Source: Microbacterium sp. (GTDB lineage Bacteria > Actinomycetota > Actinomycetes > Actinomycetales > Microbacteriaceae). From it: a stretch of DNA of 11,514 nucleotides. Below are positions 1 through 7,515 of the stretch, piece after piece; position 1 is the stretch's first letter; every line of letters starts with the position of its first letter. The stretch spans positions 1 through 11,514 of the forward strand of contig QFPD01000058.1 in assembly GCA_003248845.1 (NCBI GenBank), read 5' to 3'. Made by a program: the position numbers and the translations under genes. The notes under the pieces are model-generated. The model was not told where the DNA came from. It did no database searches and saw only the letters and a program-made list of their open reading frames with translations.

Positions 1-1029
1 GTCCGCTCCGTCGGAGCGTCCGACGACGGTCACGGCGATCTCGGCGTGCGTCGACGTGCGGACGTAGAGGCGCTCCGAGCGGGCGGAATCGAGAACGGCC
101 GCGAGTTCGGCGCGCACGGCCGCCTGGCCGTCGGGATCGAGCCCGTCCAGCCCGCCCTCGTCGAGCACCGACACCGTCGCGCCGCGACCGCGCGCCGCGG
201 CAAGCGCGGCGCGCACGTCGTCGTCGAGCAGCGCCGCCCCGCGCAGCTCATCGCGCAGCGTCGCCTCGGCGACCCGTGCCAGTTGACGTTCGCGGGGATC
301 GAGGTGACCGGAGACGGCGATCGTATGCGCCAGCACCGGGCCGGCGACGGCGAGCGCGCGCTGCACCTGGGTCCGTCGCTCGCGTCGCATGCCCTCCTGC
401 GATGCGAGCCATTCCGAGGCCTCACGCTGGGCATCGGCGAGCTGCGCCGTGTCGTGCGCAGCGCGATCCATGAGCCAGGACATCAGATGGGCGACGCCCA
501 CCCAGAGGACCGCGCCCACGGCGCCCAGCGCGAGAGCGTCGGTCGGGCCGATCCAGGCCGTCGCCGACAGCGCCGCGAGCGCGACGCACACCCAGGCGAC
601 GACGGGTCGCCGGCGGACGATGACGATCACACCGAGGGCGCCGATCGCGCCGAGGCCCCACGTGGCGTAGCCGTCGAGCCTTCCGGAGGGCGCCGCCGCG
701 TACCAGCTGGCATTCGGCACGATCGCGGCGGCAGCGAGGGCGAGAGCTGCCGCCCATGCCGGAAGGACACGTCGCGGCCCCAGCCGCAGGCGGAGCGCGT
801 CGAGTCTGCTGCGTAGTGGGTCCGCGGCATCCTCGCCCCGCGAGTTCCAGAAGATGCAGACCCACGTCGTGAGCAGATAAAGGATCACCGCGCCGACCTG
901 GACGATCGGGTGGTCGGGCGCCGAGGTCCAGATGAGTGCGCCCACCGCGAGGTAGGCGGTGAACGCGACGGCGAGGAGCGAGAGCGCGATGCGCAGGCCG
1001 CTGCGCCCACTCATCGGGGATGTCGTCAT
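1..1029 (-). CDS. Six-TM sensor-kinase-like membrane protein, probably a pseudokinase (3' end outside window)
   Basis: The frame is open from an ATG at 1029 to the window edge: 343 codons with no stop. Its ATG overlaps the stop of the upstream kinase (ATGA) and a GGGAGGGAG purine run lies just upstream, so translation is probably coupled. I see six likely membrane helices (about residues 12-35, 42-62, 90-105, 123-138, 142-160, 164-186), then a charged helical linker (188-225) and a cytoplasmic part resembling the dimerisation and ATPase region of NarL-type kinases. The element expected to be the ATP-binding N-box (about 305-320, AELAAVLDSARSER) has no Asn, and the expected G1 box (about 333-343) reads VVVGRSDGAD-like rather than DxGxG. 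I infer a non-catalytic partner of the neighbouring kinase. Alternatives are an unrelated membrane protein or a kinase whose true ATPase boxes lie beyond the edge. The membrane and coding calls are firm; the role is inference. Confidence 0.8.
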   Translation of the reverse strand, partial: MTTSPMSGRSGLRIALSLLAVAFTAYLAVGALIWTSAPDHPIVQVGAVILYLLTTWVCIFWNSRGEDAADPLRSRLDALRLRLGPRRVLPAWAAALALAAAAIVPNASWYAAAPSGRLDGYATWGLGAIGALGVIVIVRRRPVVAWVCVALAALSATAWIGPTDALALGAVGAVLWVGVAHLMSWLMDRAAHDTAQLADAQREASEWLASQEGMRRERRTQVQRALAVAGPVLAHTIAVSGHLDPRERQLARVAEATLRDELRGAALLDDDVRAALAAARGRGATVSVLDEGGLDGLDPDGQAAVRAELAAVLDSARSERLYVRTSTHAEIAVTVVGRSDGAD

Positions 1030-2354
1030 CGTACTCCCTCCCACTCCAGCAGCACGCTCGTCCCTCCGGGCCCCGTCTTCACGCGCGCACGTCCGCCGAC
1101 CGCCGCCATGCGCGCCACGATCGAACCGCGGATGCCGAGGCGATCCTGCGCGACGTCGCTCGGATCGAAGCCGCGCCCGGTGTCGACGATCCGCACTTCG
1201 ACCGACGCGGCATCCGCCCGCACCGTCACGATCAGACCAGCCCCGTCGGCGTGCTGGAAGGCGTTCGCGATCGCCTGCGTCGCAGCGAGCACGATCGCTC
1301 GGGCCACGCGCCCGGGGATCTCCTCCGCGTCGTCGTGGACGTCCTCTCGCACCTCGAGGGTGCGGTTCTGCCTGTCGGTGGAGGCATCGACCGATCGTCG
1401 GATGCCGCCGACCAGCGCCGCGGCCGGCACCGGTTCGTCGGGGCCCTCACCCGCGTCCAGCTCGGCGTTGGCCAGACGGGTGAGCGCTTCGCGCGCCATC
1501 GCCACGGCGAGCGCCTCCTCACGCGGGGTCGCCGCACGCTCGGCCGCGATGAGGGCGGCGAGCACGCTGTCGTGCATGAGGGCGGCGACGGCGACCCGCT
1601 CGGCCTCGGCGGCGTCCGCCTCTGCGGCTGCCGCGTAAGAGAGGACGGCGTCGCGACGCGCGCGATCGATGCCGACGGCGACCGATCGCAGCATCCAGCC
1701 GAGCGCGACGATGACGCCACCGAGGATGACGGCGAACACGGCATCCAGGACGACACTCACCGCATCGGTCGAGGGCTGACCGGTGGGTGCCAGGCGCGCC
1801 ACGATGTACAGCGCGGGCACGAGCACCGTCCACCCGAGCTGCAGCGCCAGCGGGAACGCGATCGCGGCGGCCGCCGAGGCCACGTTGAGCAGGTACCAGA
1901 CCCAGGGTTCGGCGCCCGGCTCCGCGGTGCCGCCGCTCGCCGCGAAGGGCCAGCAGGCGAGCACGACCGCGAGGGCGAGCGCGAAGACTGCCGCCGCGGT
2001 GCGCGGCAGAACCCCCACTGCGAGCGCCACGATCATGAGGGCGAGCGGCCCGAAGGCCGCGATCATGAGCCCCGTGTGCCACGGGGTCGACTCCTGCGTG
2101 GAGGTCAGCGCGTTGAGGAAGGCCTGCGTTCCGAGCACGGCGCTGCCGAGGGCGACCACGAGCGAGAGGATGCGTTCGATGCGCCGCTCGGTGAAGCGCT
2201 CCGTCGCAGCGCCGCTCTCGGGTCGGAGTTCGGACGGAGGGAGGCGCGGTGCGCCGGGGGTCGCGACCGGCACGGATGCCGTGACCACCCTCGGCGCCCC
2301 CGGGTCATCGCGGAGTTCGCGGTCGTCGCGGTCAGCGTGCGGCGAGGTCGTCAT
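1026..2354 (-). CDS. Sensor histidine kinase of a NarL-type two-component system
   Basis: A 442-residue membrane sensor kinase, expected to phosphorylate the response regulator encoded just upstream. Residues 1-60 are a Pro/Arg-rich, probably disordered cytoplasmic tail. About six helices follow (62-83, 94-115, 119-138, 151-170, 172-187, 198-225) with very short loops, so there is no obvious extracytoplasmic ligand domain and the signal may be sensed in the membrane. The likely phosphoacceptor is H261 in ALMHDSVLAAL. The ATPase domain has an N-box (N364 in QAIANAFQHA), a G1 box (DTGRGFD, 391-397), GIRGS (407-411) and a terminal GPGG (428-431), so the catalytic half looks intact. The H-box is not the usual ELHD form. 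The ATG overlaps the regulator gene by 23 bp and has no clear ribosome binding site; GTG codons at residues 23 and 28 are other possible starts. The ligand is unknown. Confidence 0.9.
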   Translation of the reverse strand: MTTSPHADRDDRELRDDPGAPRVVTASVPVATPGAPRLPPSELRPESGAATERFTERRIERILSLVVALGSAVLGTQAFLNALTSTQESTPWHTGLMIAAFGPLALMIVALAVGVLPRTAAAVFALALAVVLACWPFAASGGTAEPGAEPWVWYLLNVASAAAAIAFPLALQLGWTVLVPALYIVARLAPTGQPSTDAVSVVLDAVFAVILGGVIVALGWMLRSVAVGIDRARRDAVLSYAAAAEADAAEAERVAVAALMHDSVLAALIAAERAATPREEALAVAMAREALTRLANAELDAGEGPDEPVPAAALVGGIRRSVDASTDRQNRTLEVREDVHDDAEEIPGRVARAIVLAATQAIANAFQHADGAGLIVTVRADAASVEVRIVDTGRGFDPSDVAQDRLGIRGSIVARMAAVGGRARVKTGPGGTSVLLEWEGVR

Positions 2355-3012
2355 GCGCGTCGTCGCGGCTGCGCCCGTCGACGAGTCCGTCCTCGATGGC
2401 GCGGTGCAGCAGATCGATCTTCGTCGGGGCCGGGCGGCCGACCTCGATGTACTTCACGCGGATGCGTGTGATGTTCTCCTTGGCGGTGTTGTACGAGATG
2501 CCGAGCCGCTCGGCGACCGCTTTGAGTGGCAGGCCGGCCGCGTACAGGCGGAGCACCTCACGCTCACGGTTGGCCAACTGCGCGTCGGCGAACGCGCGGT
2601 CGCCGTCGATCGCGTGCGCCCACTCGAGGTTCTCGAGCGGCTGACCGCTTGCGATCGTCCGAATCGCCGAGACGACGTCGTCGGTGCGGGAGGCCTTGCT
2701 GATGACGCCTGCGGCCCCCGCGGCGAGCGCCTCGCGCACGGCCGCGGGTCGATCGGCGACGCTGTGGATGAGCACCGCCGAGCCCTCGCCGACGAGCGCG
2801 TCGACGTTCTCTGTGACGGTCGTGCCGTCACCGAGGGTCAGATCGAGGACGACGACGTCGGCGGGCGGAGCACCCACCGCGCGGCGCCAGGAGAGGTAGG
2901 CGCGCACCGACGCGCCCGAGTGGACGACGACCCCGACGCCTGCCCGCGCACACGCGGCTTCGAGCCCCAGACGCACGGACTCGTGGTCATCGATGAGTGC
3001 GACGCTGGACAC
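2332..3012 (-). CDS. Response regulator, NarL/LuxR (FixJ) family
   Basis: A 226-residue DNA-binding response regulator, partner of the kinase downstream. The receiver domain (1-about 120) has the acidic pocket D8-D9, phosphoacceptor D57 (VVLDLTLGDG), S84 at the conserved Ser/Thr position and K106. The GerE-type helix-turn-helix lies at about 144-190, with LANREREVLRLYAAG and a recognition helix around ISYNTAKENITRIRVKY. The usual TVKTHV is replaced by TAKENI, which with the long tail (VGRPAPTKIDLLHRAIEDG) marks a distinct subgroup. The GTG start at 3012 lies 9 nt after the methyltransferase stop. A TAGGCT box ends exactly six bases before it, so the gene probably has its own leaderless promoter as well as read-through. 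The target genes cannot be read from this window; the kinase and kinase-like genes downstream suggest an autoregulated operon. Confidence 0.93.
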   Translation of the reverse strand: MSSVALIDDHESVRLGLEAACARAGVGVVVHSGASVRAYLSWRRAVGAPPADVVVLDLTLGDGTTVTENVDALVGEGSAVLIHSVADRPAAVREALAAGAAGVISKASRTDDVVSAIRTIASGQPLENLEWAHAIDGDRAFADAQLANREREVLRLYAAGLPLKAVAERLGISYNTAKENITRIRVKYIEVGRPAPTKIDLLHRAIEDGLVDGRSRDDAHDDLAAR

Positions 3013-3018
3013 GCTCCG

Positions 3019-3024
3019 AGCCTA
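3019..3024 (-). promoter_or_regulatory. -10 box of the response regulator gene (TAGGCT), overlapping the methyltransferase stop
   Basis: On the minus strand TAGGCT begins with the TAG stop of the methyltransferase gene and ends six bases before GTG 3012. This would give the two-component genes a leaderless promoter of their own. Confidence 0.55.
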
Positions 3025-4413
3025 ACGAGCGGCGACGCCGGTCGCGCGCAGCACGGCGACGGCCTCCACGTGGTGCGAATGCGGGAAGAGGTCGAAGGCG
3101 TCGATGCGCGCGGCCTCGTAGCCGAGCCCTCGGAACGTCCCGAGGTCGCGCGCGAGGGCGACCGGGTCGCACGCGACGTAGACGACGGATGCCGGGCTCA
3201 GCGCGGCGACCCGTTCCACGACCTCCCGCCCCGCACCTGCGCGCGGCGGGTCGAGGAGCACCACTCCATGGGCGAGTCGTGCCCGCTCCGCGGCGCTCGC
3301 CTGCGCGACGAGGCGCGCGAGGAAGCGGTCGGTGCGCTCGGTCTCGGCGCGCGCACCGACCCACTCCGCAAGGTTCGCTCCGGCGTGCTCAGTGGCCCGG
3401 GCATCCGCCTCCACGCTCGTGACCCGCGTGCCCGGCCCACCGAGCTCGGCGATCGTGGCGGCGAACAGCCCGACTCCCCCGTAGAGGTCGAGGTGCGCGG
3501 CGGCCGGGTCGACCCCGCCCACCGTATCGAGCGCCGTCCGGACGGCCGCACTGAGGGTGGATGCCGCGAGGCGATGCACCTGCCAGAACCCGCCGGCATC
3601 CACGGCGAAGCGTCGTGCGCCGACCCGCTCGGTGACGACCTCGCGAGCCGTCGGGTCCTCGGGTGCGCGTGGGGAGGCGGGGCGTGCGCCGCCGCCACCA
3701 CGGCGACCGGCGCCGCGGCGATCGGGGCTCGTCGCGGGGCGCGGGGCGCGGGGCGAGGAGGGACGCACGATGACACGCACGCCGCCCTCGGACGGCTCGA
3801 CGAGGTCGACGCGTCCCGGCCCGAACCCTTCGAGGCCGCGCGCGACCTCGGCGATCGCCTCGGTCGCGAGCGGCAGGTCGGCCGTTTCGATGACGCGGTG
3901 ACTGCGCGCGGCGAACGGGCCGATGCGGCCTTCGTCGTCGACGTGCAGACTCACGCGCGTGCGCCAGTGCAGGCCGTCCGCGTCCTCCGCGGCATCCGCG
4001 GCATCCGCGTCACCGGGGACCCCGGTCGCAGAGCCCGCCGGAGCGATCGTCGTGTCGGGGGCGGCGATGCCCGCGAAGCGGCGCAGCGCGTCGTCCAGCA
4101 CCTGCTTCTTCAGGGTGCGCTGGTGCGCGAGGTCGATGTGGCCGAAGTCGGCTCCGCCCGGGCGCTCCTCGGGCGGCACGGTGACATCCGCGGACGGCCA
4201 CACATGCGGGCGGCGATGCGGCGAGGCGTCCAGGACGTCGACGACGTCGGCCCGCCAGAAGGCGGGCTTCGCGGTGTCGGTGAGCACGGCGCGCACCCGC
4301 TCGCCGGGGATCGCACCCTCCACGAACACGACCCGCCCGTCGTGCCGCGCGATGAAGACGCCGCCGTGTGCGACATCCGTGATCTCGAGGTCGAGCTGAT
4401 CGCCATCCTGCAT
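3022..4413 (-). CDS. Class I SAM-dependent RNA m5U methyltransferase (TrmA/RlmD family) with TRAM domain
   Basis: A 463-residue protein expected to transfer a methyl group from SAM to C5 of a uridine in 23S rRNA or tRNA. A TRAM RNA-binding domain fills about 1-62. The methyltransferase part shows GFWQVH (275-280), SAM motif I LDLYGGVGLF (308-317), LLDPPRAG (386-393), the catalytic nucleophile C415 in VYVACDP and the C-terminal base E450 in HSHHVEAV. The iron-sulfur cysteines of RlmD are absent: the position reads GGADFGHID (86-94), so no cluster is expected. Residues 217-254 form an Arg/Pro/Gly-rich insert that is probably disordered. I chose ATG 4413 because TRAM homology begins there; upstream in-frame codons (GTG 4431, ATG 4470) would run into the maf promoter. 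The target base (rRNA or tRNA) cannot be decided from sequence. It is divergent from maf with a 52-bp gap. Confidence 0.9.
   Translation of the reverse strand: MQDGDQLDLEITDVAHGGVFIARHDGRVVFVEGAIPGERVRAVLTDTAKPAFWRADVVDVLDASPHRRPHVWPSADVTVPPEERPGGADFGHIDLAHQRTLKKQVLDDALRRFAGIAAPDTTIAPAGSATGVPGDADAADAAEDADGLHWRTRVSLHVDDEGRIGPFAARSHRVIETADLPLATEAIAEVARGLEGFGPGRVDLVEPSEGGVRVIVRPSSPRAPRPATSPDRRGAGRRGGGGARPASPRAPEDPTAREVVTERVGARRFAVDAGGFWQVHRLAASTLSAAVRTALDTVGGVDPAAAHLDLYGGVGLFAATIAELGGPGTRVTSVEADARATEHAGANLAEWVGARAETERTDRFLARLVAQASAAERARLAHGVVLLDPPRAGAGREVVERVAALSPASVVYVACDPVALARDLGTFRGLGYEAARIDAFDLFPHSHHVEAVAVLRATGVAAR
3734..3754. repeat. Three tandem copies of heptamer GCGGGGC inside the methyltransferase gene
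   Basis: Positions 3734-3740, 3741-3747 and 3748-3754 are identical. The unit is not a multiple of three, so gain or loss of one copy would shift the frame. It lies in the part encoding the Arg/Gly/Pro-rich insert. Confidence 0.85.
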
Positions 4414-4453
4414 CCCCCGATGCTCCCACACCCGCGGGCACCGACCGGCCTCG

Positions 4454-4459
4454 TACGCT
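4454..4459 (+). promoter_or_regulatory. -10 box of maf (TACGCT), leaderless
   Basis: TACGCT fits the actinobacterial -10 pattern TANNNT and ends six bases before the maf ATG, which would make the ATG the transcript start. The spacer GGAGGC also looks like a ribosome binding site, but it would not be in the transcript. No clear -35 is visible. Confidence 0.65.
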
Positions 4460-4465
4460 GGAGGC

Positions 4466-5122
4466 ATGCGCGTGTGCCTGGCCTCCACCTCCCCCGCCCG
4501 TCTCATGCTGCTGCGCCAGGCCGGGATCGATCCGGTGACCCGTGCGCCGCAGGTCGACGAGGAGGCGGTCATCGCCGCGGTCGAAGCAGCGGAGGGTCGC
4601 ACACTCTCGCCCGACGAGCACGTGCTTCTGCTTGCGCGCCGCAAGGCCCAGGATGTCGCAGCCGCGATCGCCGCGGACGACCCCGCGTTCGACGGCATCG
4701 TCATCGGAGGCGACTCGATGTTCGAGCTCGACGGGCAGATCCTCGGCAAGCCGCACCGCCCCGAGGTGGCCACGGCACGGTGGCACCAGATGCGCGGACG
4801 GACGGGTGTGCTGCACTCCGGGCACAGCGTCTTCCGACTGACCCCGGGTGAGGCGCCCCGCGAAGCGCACGCCGTCGCCGCGGCGTCCGTCACTTTCGCG
4901 GCCGACGTCTCGGACGCCGAGATCGCGGCCTACGTCGGCACCGGCGAGCCCCTGCAGGTGGCCGGGGCATTCACCGTCGACAGCCTCGGCGGCGCCTTCA
5001 TCGAGCGGGTCGAGGGCGACCCCTCGACGGTCGTCGGGATGTCTCTGTCGACGCTGCGACACCTGTGCGGGGACCTCGGCATCCGTTGGACCGATCTCTG
5101 GACCGCCCCGGTCGCCTCGTAG
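4466..5122 (+). CDS. maf: Maf family nucleoside triphosphate pyrophosphatase
   Basis: A 218-residue cytoplasmic house-cleaning enzyme of the Maf/HAM1-like fold, which hydrolyses non-canonical or excess (d)NTPs to NMP and pyrophosphate. The N-terminal nucleotide-binding signature is LASTSPARLMLLRQAG (5-20; the family usually has SPRR, here SPAR). The catalytic Asp is D83 in GGDSMFELDGQILGKP (81-96). The C-terminal motif GAFTVDSLGGAFIERVEGDP (167-186) leads into the VVGMSL strand; the form AFTVD in place of AYGIQ is one I associate with actinobacterial members. Length is slightly above the usual 190-210, with extra residues around 40-72. A location just before the biotin carboxylase gene is conserved in mycobacteria and corynebacteria. 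Whether it prefers dTTP/UTP or m7GTP cannot be told here. Confidence 0.93.
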   Translation: MRVCLASTSPARLMLLRQAGIDPVTRAPQVDEEAVIAAVEAAEGRTLSPDEHVLLLARRKAQDVAAAIAADDPAFDGIVIGGDSMFELDGQILGKPHRPEVATARWHQMRGRTGVLHSGHSVFRLTPGEAPREAHAVAAASVTFAADVSDAEIAAYVGTGEPLQVAGAFTVDSLGGAFIERVEGDPSTVVGMSLSTLRHLCGDLGIRWTDLWTAPVAS

Positions 5123-5123
5123 G

Positions 5124-5163
5124 TTCGCACTACGTTTTCGCACGGATCTTGTGCGAGTGATCC
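5124..5163. promoter_or_regulatory. Overlapping inverted and direct repeats upstream of the biotin carboxylase promoter
   Basis: TCGCAC (5138-5143) and GTGCGA (5151-5156) form a perfect 6-bp inverted repeat around a 7-base loop. A further TTCGCAC copy lies at 5124-5130. GGATC (5144-5148) and GATCC (5159-5163) form a second, interleaved inverted repeat. They lie about 37-76 bases before the predicted transcript start. Either an operator for a fatty-acid or biotin regulator or a weak maf terminator is possible; there is no T-tract. Confidence 0.4.
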
Positions 5164-5186
5164 AAAAGAGGGCGGGGTGTGCTGAG

Positions 5187-5192
5187 TAGGCT
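5187..5192 (+). promoter_or_regulatory. -10 box of the biotin carboxylase gene (TAGGCT), leaderless
   Basis: TAGGCT lies seven bases before ATG 5200. The seven-base spacer is itself GGCATCC, the over-represented word of this window. A -10 box here is incompatible with the upstream in-frame GTG at 5179, which would place the box inside the coding region. Confidence 0.65.
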
Positions 5193-5199
5193 GGCATCC

Positions 5200-7023
5200 A
5201 TGCCGCTTTCCGTGCCTGCGCCCCAGACCGTCGAATCCGGGGCGCGCCCGACCGCCCCCCGAGCGATCACCAAGGTCCTCGTCGCCAATCGCGGCGAGAT
5301 CGCCGTGCGCGTGATCCGCGCCGCCCGCGACGCCGGAAAGGGCTCGGTCGCCGTCTACGCCGACCAGGATCGCGACGCCATGCACGCGAAGCTCGCCGAC
5401 GAGGCTTATGCCCTGGAAGGGTCGACGAGCGCCGAGACGTACCTCTCGATCGAGAAGGTCCTCTCCGTCGCGCGTCGCTCCGGCGCCGACGCCGTGCACC
5501 CCGGCTACGGGTTCCTCGCCGAGAACGCCGACTTCGCCCGCGCTGTGATCGGCGCCGGCCTGGTCTGGATCGGGCCCGCGCCCGAGGCGATCGAAGCCCT
5601 CGGCGACAAGGTCACCGCGCGCGCCGTCGCCGAGAAGGTCGGCGCCCCGCTCGCCCCCGGTACGCCGGGGCCGGTCGCCGGTGCCGACGAGGTCATCGCG
5701 TTCGCCGAAGAAGTCGGCCTCCCCATCGCCATCAAGGCGGCATACGGCGGCGGCGGACGCGGCCTCAAGGTCGCCCGTGAGCTCGATGAGGTCGCCGAGC
5801 TCTTCGAATCGGCCACACGCGAGGCGATCGCCGCGTTCGGGCGCGGCGAGTGCTTCGTCGAGAAGTACCTCGACAAGCCGCGGCACGTCGAGACGCAGTG
5901 CCTGGCGGATGCCGCGGGGACGGTCGTCGTCGTCTCGACGCGCGACTGCTCGCTGCAGCGCCGTCATCAGAAGCTCGTCGAAGAGGCGCCGGCGCCCTTC
6001 CTCACAGACGAGCAGAACGAGATCCTCTACGCGGCATCCAAGGCCATCCTCAAGGAGGTCGGCTACATCGGCGCGGGAACGTGCGAGTTCCTCATCGGCG
6101 CCGACGGGACGATCTCGTTCCTCGAGGTGAACACGCGGCTCCAGGTGGAGCACCCTGTCTCCGAAGAGGTGACGGGCCTCGACCTCGTGCGCGAGCAGTT
6201 CCGCCTCGCCGAGGGCGGCCTGCTCGAGAAGCGCAACCCGGAGCCGCTCGGGCACTCGATCGAATTCCGCATCAACGGCGAAGACCCGGGCCGGGGCTTC
6301 CTGCCGCAGCCCGGGCGCATCCACCAGTTCAAGACATTCGGCGGCCCCGGCATCCGGCTCGACTCGGGCGTCACGGCGGGCGACAGCGTCTCGGGCGCGT
6401 TCGACTCGCTCCTCGGCAAGCTCATCGTCACCGGTCGCGACCGTGCCGAGGCGCTCGAGCGCGCACGCCGCGCCCTCGACGAGTTCGAGGTCTCGGGCAT
6501 GCCGACGGTCCTCCCCTTCCACCGGAAGGTCGTGCGCGACCCCGCCTTCACAGCGGAGGACGGCCACTTCGGCGTGTTCACCCGCTGGATCGAGACCGAG
6601 TTCGAGAACGACATCCCGCCGTGGGACGGAGAGCTCGAATCGCCCGAAGAGAACGAGCCGCGTCACACCGTCGTCGTCGAGGTCTCCGGCAAGCGCCTCG
6701 AGGTGAGCCTGCCGGACCGGATCGCGGTCGCTCCGACGAAGATCGGACGCCCCGCAGCGGCTCCCCCCTCTCGCCGGTCGCACGCGACGACCGTCAATGC
6801 GGGCGCCTCAGGCGATGCCGTGAAGGCGCCGATGCAGGCGACGATCGTGAAGGTGGCGGTCGAGGAGGGCCAGCAGGTCGTCAAGGGCGATCTGGTCGTC
6901 GTCCTCGAGGCCATGAAGATGGAGCAGCCGCTGCAGGCCCACAAGGACGGCGTCATCGGCGCGATCGACGCCGCCCCGGGGACGACGGTGTCGGCCGGGC
7001 ACCAGCTGCTCACGATCTCCTGA
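5200..7023 (+). CDS. accA3: Acyl-CoA carboxylase alpha subunit: biotin carboxylase fused to biotin carboxyl carrier protein
   Basis: A 607-residue subunit. The biotin carboxylase half uses ATP and bicarbonate to carboxylate biotin held on the carrier half; a separate beta subunit, not in this window, passes the carboxyl to acetyl- or propionyl-CoA for fatty acid, mycolate-like or methylmalonyl synthesis. The N-terminal domain begins [20 protein letters not shown] (23-42). The ATP-grasp part has K179, the GGGGRG loop (183-188), E231 in HVETQC, and [10 protein letters not shown] (309-318) with catalytic R313. The C-terminal carrier domain (about 540-607) carries EAMKMEQP with biotinylated K573. 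A Pro/Ala/Arg-rich linker at about 515-535 joins them. Length fits the actinobacterial alpha subunit. ATG 5200 is preferred over GTG 5179 because of the TAGGCT box. The symbol follows the maf-linked M. tuberculosis gene; true orthology is untested. Confidence 0.95.
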   Translation: MPLSVPAPQTVESGARPTAPRAITKVLVANRGEIAVRVIRAARDAGKGSVAVYADQDRDAMHAKLADEAYALEGSTSAETYLSIEKVLSVARRSGADAVHPGYGFLAENADFARAVIGAGLVWIGPAPEAIEALGDKVTARAVAEKVGAPLAPGTPGPVAGADEVIAFAEEVGLPIAIKAAYGGGGRGLKVARELDEVAELFESATREAIAAFGRGECFVEKYLDKPRHVETQCLADAAGTVVVVSTRDCSLQRRHQKLVEEAPAPFLTDEQNEILYAASKAILKEVGYIGAGTCEFLIGADGTISFLEVNTRLQVEHPVSEEVTGLDLVREQFRLAEGGLLEKRNPEPLGHSIEFRINGEDPGRGFLPQPGRIHQFKTFGGPGIRLDSGVTAGDSVSGAFDSLLGKLIVTGRDRAEALERARRALDEFEVSGMPTVLPFHRKVVRDPAFTAEDGHFGVFTRWIETEFENDIPPWDGELESPEENEPRHTVVVEVSGKRLEVSLPDRIAVAPTKIGRPAAAPPSRRSHATTVNAGASGDAVKAPMQATIVKVAVEEGQQVVKGDLVVVLEAMKMEQPLQAHKDGVIGAIDAAPGTTVSAGHQLLTIS

Positions 7024-7030
7024 GGGGGCG

Positions 7031-7036
7031 TAGCCT
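7031..7036 (+). promoter_or_regulatory. -10 box of the lipoprotein gene (TAGCCT), leaderless
   Basis: TAGCCT begins 7 bases after the carboxylase stop and ends six bases before GTG 7043. It abuts another GTG at 7037, which is too close to serve as the start of a transcript from this box. Read-through from the carboxylase gene is also possible. Confidence 0.55.
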
Positions 7037-7042
7037 GTGACG

Positions 7043-7495
7043 GTGCCCCGTCGCGTCCTGTCCGCCATCGCCCTCACCGCCGCCGTGCTGGCCGGAGCGA
7101 CCGTGTTGAGCGGCTGCACCGCGCTCACCGGACCGACCGACGAAGAGCGGACGGCATGGCGGGTGTGGTTCGACGACACGATGAATGCCGGCGGCGAGAA
7201 CGCGACCGGCGCGCCCTTCTCCGCCTCCGCCGATGCCGCCCCGGTCGACGTCGCACCCCCGCGCGCCTACCGCGCGGTGGAGCTGCGCTGCGACGGAACG
7301 GATCGCGCGACCTTCACCCTCACCTACACGGGTACCGGCGAGGTCACGACCGTCACGCAGGAAATCGTCTGCCACCAGGGTGGCACCCTCACCCCGATCG
7401 CCATCCCGACGGCCGTGGGCGATCTGACGCGCTTCGAGGCATCCGCCGCCTCACCCGACGGCGAGGGCTACTGGGTCGCCGCTCTGCAGCCGTAG
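7043..7495 (+). CDS. Small secreted lipoprotein, function unknown
   Basis: A 150-residue protein with a lipoprotein signal peptide: basic PRR, hydrophobic stretch 5-22, and lipobox LSGC with C25 as the lipidated residue. The mature part should be anchored to the outer face of the membrane. It holds two further cysteines, C83 and C110, on either side of a Thr-rich beta-like stretch (FTLTYTGTGEVTTVTQEIV), likely to form a disulfide. I do not recognise a named family and assign no function. Two GTG starts are possible (7037 and 7043); I chose 7043 from the six-base spacing to TAGCCT. It follows the carboxylase gene by 19 bp and ends 20 bp from the convergent flavoprotein gene, with no clear terminator hairpin in that gap. 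Confidence 0.88.
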   Translation: MPRRVLSAIALTAAVLAGATVLSGCTALTGPTDEERTAWRVWFDDTMNAGGENATGAPFSASADAAPVDVAPPRAYRAVELRCDGTDRATFTLTYTGTGEVTTVTQEIVCHQGGTLTPIAIPTAVGDLTRFEASAASPDGEGYWVAALQP

Positions 7496-7515
7496 ACCGG
7501 GCGGCGGCGGGACGA

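Noticed and set aside
46..816. Plus-strand open frame of 256 codons at the left edge
   Set aside because: The minus strand here carries a continuous 343-codon frame with membrane helices and a coupled start, so this is the opposite-strand shadow.
1020..2471. A 483-codon open frame on the plus strand opposite the kinase
   Set aside because: Shadow of the kinase gene; its sequence is low-complexity Arg/Gly/Asp with no family signature.
1783..4851. A 1022-codon open frame on the plus strand
   Set aside because: It lies antisense to the kinase, regulator and methyltransferase genes and runs into maf in another frame. It has no recognisable domain and the composition is rich in Arg, Asp and Gly, as expected of a shadow frame in high-GC DNA.
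4414..4893. N-terminal extension of the methyltransferase to 623 residues
   Set aside because: The added part is antisense to maf and has no homology; the TRAM domain starts at ATG 4413.
5179..5181. GTG as start of the biotin carboxylase gene
   Set aside because: The added seven residues are not part of the family, and TAGGCT with seven-base spacing points to ATG 5200.
4930..6783. A 617-codon open frame on the minus strand
   Set aside because: It is antisense to the biotin carboxylase gene, whose motifs are complete; no motif or promoter supports this frame.
7496..7515. Bidirectional terminator between the lipoprotein and lpdA genes
   Set aside because: The 20-bp gap is G/C-rich but contains no inverted repeat or T-tract.
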